Of a DNA stretch of 64,000 nt, positions 61,640 to 64,000 are shown in pieces. The position numbers and the translations under genes were made by a program. The first letter of the stretch is position 1, and every line of letters starts with the position of its first letter. The stretch spans positions 1 to 64,000 of the forward strand of contig OKRB01000081.1 in NCBI GenBank assembly GCA_900290245.1. Direction: 5' to 3'. The notes beneath the pieces were generated by a model. It did no database searches. It saw nothing but the letters and a program-made list of their open reading frames with translations, and was not told where the DNA came from. This DNA is from Candidatus Sulfuritelmatomonas gaucii. Lineage in GTDB: Bacteria > Acidobacteriota > Terriglobia > Terriglobales > Acidobacteriaceae.

Positions 61640-62212
61640 TCACTTTCCGATCACATCGATCGGCACATCAATCGTCTTCGGCGGCAGGCACTGATTCTGG
61701 TCGCAGGCCTGGTAATGCAATTTGCCCCGCATCAGGTGGTTGCCCACCGCAGCCACAATGCGCGCCTGGATCGTGAACTCGCCGGTATACACACTCAGCG
61801 TGGTCTTGGGATCGAAGGCAAGCGAGATGATGGTGCCCGCGGGGTACGCGGCCGCATCGAGCTTCACGCCACCACCGTCGGGTATCGAAAATGTGGTCGG
61901 AATCAGGAACGAGTCTTTAGGTGTATGCGAGTTGATGTGCAACCCCTGCGCGACGCGGAAGTGTAGCGCCACCGGACTCGCCTTCCCCGCGGCGACGCGC
62001 ACTTGCTCGGGAAAGAGGTACTGCACCGCTTCCGTCTTGACGATCGGCCGGCTCTGCGCATTCGGCGAAACCAATTGAGCCTGTGCCGTCAGCGCGGCCA
62101 GCGCCAGCACCGCAATCGCCGCAGCAAACCGCTTCTTCAACACGTCAACCAAGCTTGATTCTCGCTTCCGCAGTTCGCACCGGGCGTCGTCCTTATCGCT
62201 CCACATCACCAT
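61640..62212 (-). CDS. Secreted DsbD N-terminal (alpha) domain-like protein
   Basis: 190 residues. After a charged start, a signal-like helix appears (RFAAAIAVLALAALTAQAQ), so the true start may be inside, near residue 21-25. The mature part resembles the DsbD alpha/c-type biogenesis domain: SPVALHFRVAQGLHINSHTP, TTLSVYTGEFTIQARIVAAV and KLHYQACDQNQCLPPKTIDV with its cysteine pair. It lacks the transmembrane beta and thioredoxin gamma domains of DsbD. It lies directly downstream of a TlpA/ResA thioredoxin gene and may exchange electrons with it in the periplasm. Confidence 0.85.
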   Translation of the reverse strand: MVMWSDKDDARCELRKRESSLVDVLKKRFAAAIAVLALAALTAQAQLVSPNAQSRPIVKTEAVQYLFPEQVRVAAGKASPVALHFRVAQGLHINSHTPKDSFLIPTTFSIPDGGGVKLDAAAYPAGTIISLAFDPKTTLSVYTGEFTIQARIVAAVGNHLMRGKLHYQACDQNQCLPPKTIDVPIDVIGK

Positions 62213-62245
62213 TCTTCGGTCGAGCGTTCGACGCTCAAGACGAGG

Positions 62246-62278
62246 GCTAAAAGCTAAAGGCTAATAGCTAAAAGCTGC
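62246..62278. repeat. GCTAAAA-type short repeat array
   Basis: Five degenerate 7-bp units (GCTAAAA, GCTAAAG, GCTAATA, GCTAAAA, GCT) between the thioredoxin gene stop and the DsbD-like gene; compare the arrays at 55247 and 61603. Confidence 0.7.
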
Positions 62279-62279
62279 T

Positions 62280-62912
62280 TCATTGCGTCAACGCCTTCTC
62301 AATATTCCCCTCGATATCGCTTTCCGAGGTCAATCCCACTTGCGCGGCCACCACTTTTCCGTTGCGATCCACAAAGAACGAAGTGGGCAGGTCATCCAGT
62401 CCGCCGTACTCCCGGCTGATCGAGTCGCCGTCAAGCAGCACTGGGTAGGGCACCTTCATCTCGGTGACGAACTTGCTCGCGTTGGTCTCGGCCTTGGCCC
62501 ATCCGGCCTTGTCGTTCGGCTCCAGGTCATCGCCCTCGGTGTCCACGCCAAGCACTTCAAATCCCTGCGATGCGTACTTGTTGCGCAGCTCAACCAGCCA
62601 CGGCGTCTCCACCTGGCACGGCCCGCACCACGTAGCCCAGAAGTTGATCAACAGCGCCTTGCCGCGATAGCTCGCCAGCGAAACCTTCTTGCCGCTCAGG
62701 TCATCGAGCGCGAAGGCCGGTGCCGCCTTGTCCATCAGCGGCGTATGAAACTGCAGCGTTCCAGTCGCAGAAGGCACAAGCTCAGCGCGCGCCGCGTCGG
62801 CATGCAGCCGCTCGGATTCCTGCCGCCGATATTCCCAGTTGGCCCACCCCGCCCAAGCAAAGACGGTGAGGATAAAGAGTACCGCAATCAGAACAACTGT
62901 ATTACGCCGCAC
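62280..62912 (-). CDS. TlpA/ResA-like membrane-anchored thioredoxin
   Basis: 210 residues from GTG 62912 (AGAGG 9 nt upstream). An N-terminal anchor (TVVLIAVLFILTVFAWAGWA) exposes the thioredoxin fold to the periplasm. The active site is FWATWCGPCQVETPWL (WCGPC), with the cis-proline in DDLPTSFFVDRNGK. Such proteins reduce apocytochrome c or other periplasmic cysteines. The window encodes several c-type cytochromes (subunit II, the diheme lipoprotein, the b/c fusion) that need this kind of reductase. Likely cotranscribed with the DsbD-like gene. Confidence 0.93.
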   Translation of the reverse strand: MRRNTVVLIAVLFILTVFAWAGWANWEYRRQESERLHADAARAELVPSATGTLQFHTPLMDKAAPAFALDDLSGKKVSLASYRGKALLINFWATWCGPCQVETPWLVELRNKYASQGFEVLGVDTEGDDLEPNDKAGWAKAETNASKFVTEMKVPYPVLLDGDSISREYGGLDDLPTSFFVDRNGKVVAAQVGLTSESDIEGNIEKALTQ

Positions 62913-62980
62913 GGGAAAGGACCTCTCATTTTATTGTACGAGGAGCACGACGCGGCCTGCGGGTGACACGCAGCGGCGCA

Positions 62981-63721
62981 TCAGTCCGCAGCGCGGCGAA
63001 GCGACCTTCGAAACAGAATCGCCAGCATCACGGCGGCGACGGCGACGGCCGTCCAGACGATGGTGATGATGGCCAATTCAAACCGCGTCTCCAGATTGTT
63101 CCCGAAAACCGCCGACATGCCGATGAACGTGACGAATCCCAGCGCGCCGCTGATTGCCAGCACCCAGCGCGTCGCTTTCTCCAAGCCGTTCCTGCCGGAC
63201 AGCGATACGCCGAGAAAGATGAAGGCTGCCGACATCCCCAGGTAGCCGAGATCTTCCATCGCAATGAAGGCCCCGTGCGGGTTGTACTGCGAAAAAAACG
63301 CAAGCCCGTCCGACTCGCCTTTCAGAAGGCTCGGCTGGAACACTTCAAATTGGATGAAGTAATCCAGCGCGACGAGCGTTGCCGCCGCCGTCGCAGCTGC
63401 CACCGCGATCCTGCTGAAGATCCGCTTCTCGATCTCCACCCAGAAATCGACGCAGATGCAAAGCACCACGAATAGACAAACCAACAGCATCCCGGGAAAG
63501 ATCCACAAATAATCCCTGGGAAAGAACGCAACTGCGCCGTTGTAGGGGTACGCAATGCAGGAAGCGGTACAGAAGGGCCCCGAATGCGGCGGCGTCATGA
63601 AGCCGACGGCGAAAGCAACAACCGCTACTGCTGCCGTCAGCATGGAAACCCAAAAACCCAGTCGCGCAACGGTCTCGCGTCCACGAACGGCTGCAGTCAT
63701 CTCCTTTGCTTTCGGAACCAC
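62981..63721 (-). CDS. Multi-pass membrane protein of unknown function
   Basis: 246 residues from GTG 63721 (ATG 63700 possible). About six helices: LGFWVSMLTAAVAVVAFAVG, YLWIFPGMLLVCLFVVLCIC, IAVAAATAAATLVALDYFI, LGYLGMSAAFIFLGV, VLAISGALGFVTFIGMS and IITIVWTAVAVAAVMLAILF. Two cysteines (FCTASCIAYPY) face the non-cytoplasmic side. A polar stretch in the middle (PSLLKGESDGLAFFSQYNPH) could be a pocket. I do not know the family. Upstream of the thioredoxin gene on the same strand by 68 bp. Confidence 0.82.
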   Translation of the reverse strand: MVPKAKEMTAAVRGRETVARLGFWVSMLTAAVAVVAFAVGFMTPPHSGPFCTASCIAYPYNGAVAFFPRDYLWIFPGMLLVCLFVVLCICVDFWVEIEKRIFSRIAVAAATAAATLVALDYFIQFEVFQPSLLKGESDGLAFFSQYNPHGAFIAMEDLGYLGMSAAFIFLGVSLSGRNGLEKATRWVLAISGALGFVTFIGMSAVFGNNLETRFELAIITIVWTAVAVAAVMLAILFRRSLRRAAD

Positions 63722-63905
63722 ACCTTCACCTCTCGATCTCCCCGGGGCCGTACGGCGGACTTTTGTGCGGTGCCAGCGGATCGCCGGAATTTTATGTCAT
63801 TCCCCACGTCATCGGCAGTGACAAGCCCACGAGCGCCTCCGGCTTTCCCGGTCCCTGCGTCGCTAGTCCCTCAGTCCCCTGCCTTTTTGTTACCATCAAG
63901 AACCA

Positions 63906-64000
63906 GTGAGTCCCATTCAGAAAGACGACCCGTTCCAGCCGGCTGCGCTGGTCCGCACCGAGGCTGCCGCGCTCGAAGAGCTTGCTGCGCGCCTCGAAGG
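63906..64000 (+). CDS. Probable KpsF/GutQ-type sugar-phosphate isomerase, N-terminus only (3' truncated)
   Basis: From GTG 63906 to the window end the frame encodes 31 residues: an acidic/Pro-rich start (SPIQKDDPFQPAAL) and VRTEAAALEELAARLEG. The second part resembles the first helix of arabinose-5-phosphate isomerases (KdsD/KpsF), which precedes their SIS domain and is needed for KDO synthesis. The visible part is too short for certainty; the SIS and CBS domains would lie beyond the window. The start has no strong ribosome site. Confidence 0.45.
   Translation, partial: MSPIQKDDPFQPAALVRTEAAALEELAARLE

Noticed and set aside
1-64000. tRNA, rRNA, CRISPR arrays, insertion sequences, prophage or defence islands
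   Set aside because: No cloverleaf, direct-repeat/spacer pattern, transposase, integrase or phage gene was seen in the sequence read by eye.

Overview
High-GC bacterial chromosome segment, most likely from an acidobacterium (Terriglobia/Acidobacteriaceae-like). The pointers are a TIGR03435-family protein (8016-8849), a tiny PExPT-type sorting-motif protein (2367-2540), futalosine-route menaquinone synthesis (mqnC), a cytochrome bc plus caa3 oxidase operon, and intergenic short repeats of types often met in this phylum. I see no rRNA, tRNA, CRISPR array, transposase or prophage. Gene order is that of a core chromosome with lineage-specific additions. The taxon is an inference from gene content; no search was run.

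Layout. 1-2262: C-terminal part of a fused acyl-activating enzyme / acyl carrier / acyltransferase. 2367-7892 (minus): the PExPT micro-protein and a chemotaxis operon cheA-cheW-cheY-cheB-cheR, in which cheR carries a frameshift. 8016-12218: TIGR03435 protein, then a pyrimidine nucleoside salvage set (cdd, deoA/pdp, CNT transporter). 12231-16236: small proteins (DUF2277, CBS pair, SemiSWEET, a nonsense-interrupted lipoprotein, a zinc-ribbon membrane protein, two DUF3147 proteins). 16305-22560 (minus): M48 protease, mutL, a winged-helix-like protein with a basic tail, cmk. 22842-25748 (minus): GntR-ABC transporter operon with a palindromic operator over its start codon. 25970-29672: phosphate acyltransferase, Dps, acyl-CoA dehydrogenase.

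29691-37710 (minus) is the most coherent system: eight nearly abutting or overlapping genes encoding a heme-c-fused oxidase subunit II, subunits I and III, an unfamiliar multi-pass protein, a diheme lipoprotein cytochrome c, a Rieske protein, a cytochrome b/c fusion and CtaG. Together they look like a complete quinol-to-oxygen electron path.

38002-50623: prmC, DinB-like, ndk, aldo/keto reductase, mqnC, short asparaginase, galE, TonB, a degenerate M48-like protein, an outer-membrane barrel and a type I phosphodiesterase. 50854-64000: ftsH, tilS, a GNAT, ispD-ispF, two small paralogous membrane proteins, gltX, an ICMT-like methyltransferase, glnS, a DsbD-alpha-like protein, a TlpA/ResA thioredoxin, a membrane protein, and the first codons of a probable KpsF/GutQ sugar-phosphate isomerase.

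Regulatory observations: several monocistronic genes have a -10-like hexamer only 6-7 nt before the start codon and no Shine-Dalgarno, which suggests leaderless mRNAs. Others have strong GGAGG-type sites, which I used to correct starts, including TTG and GTG starts. Three good hairpin terminators are present.
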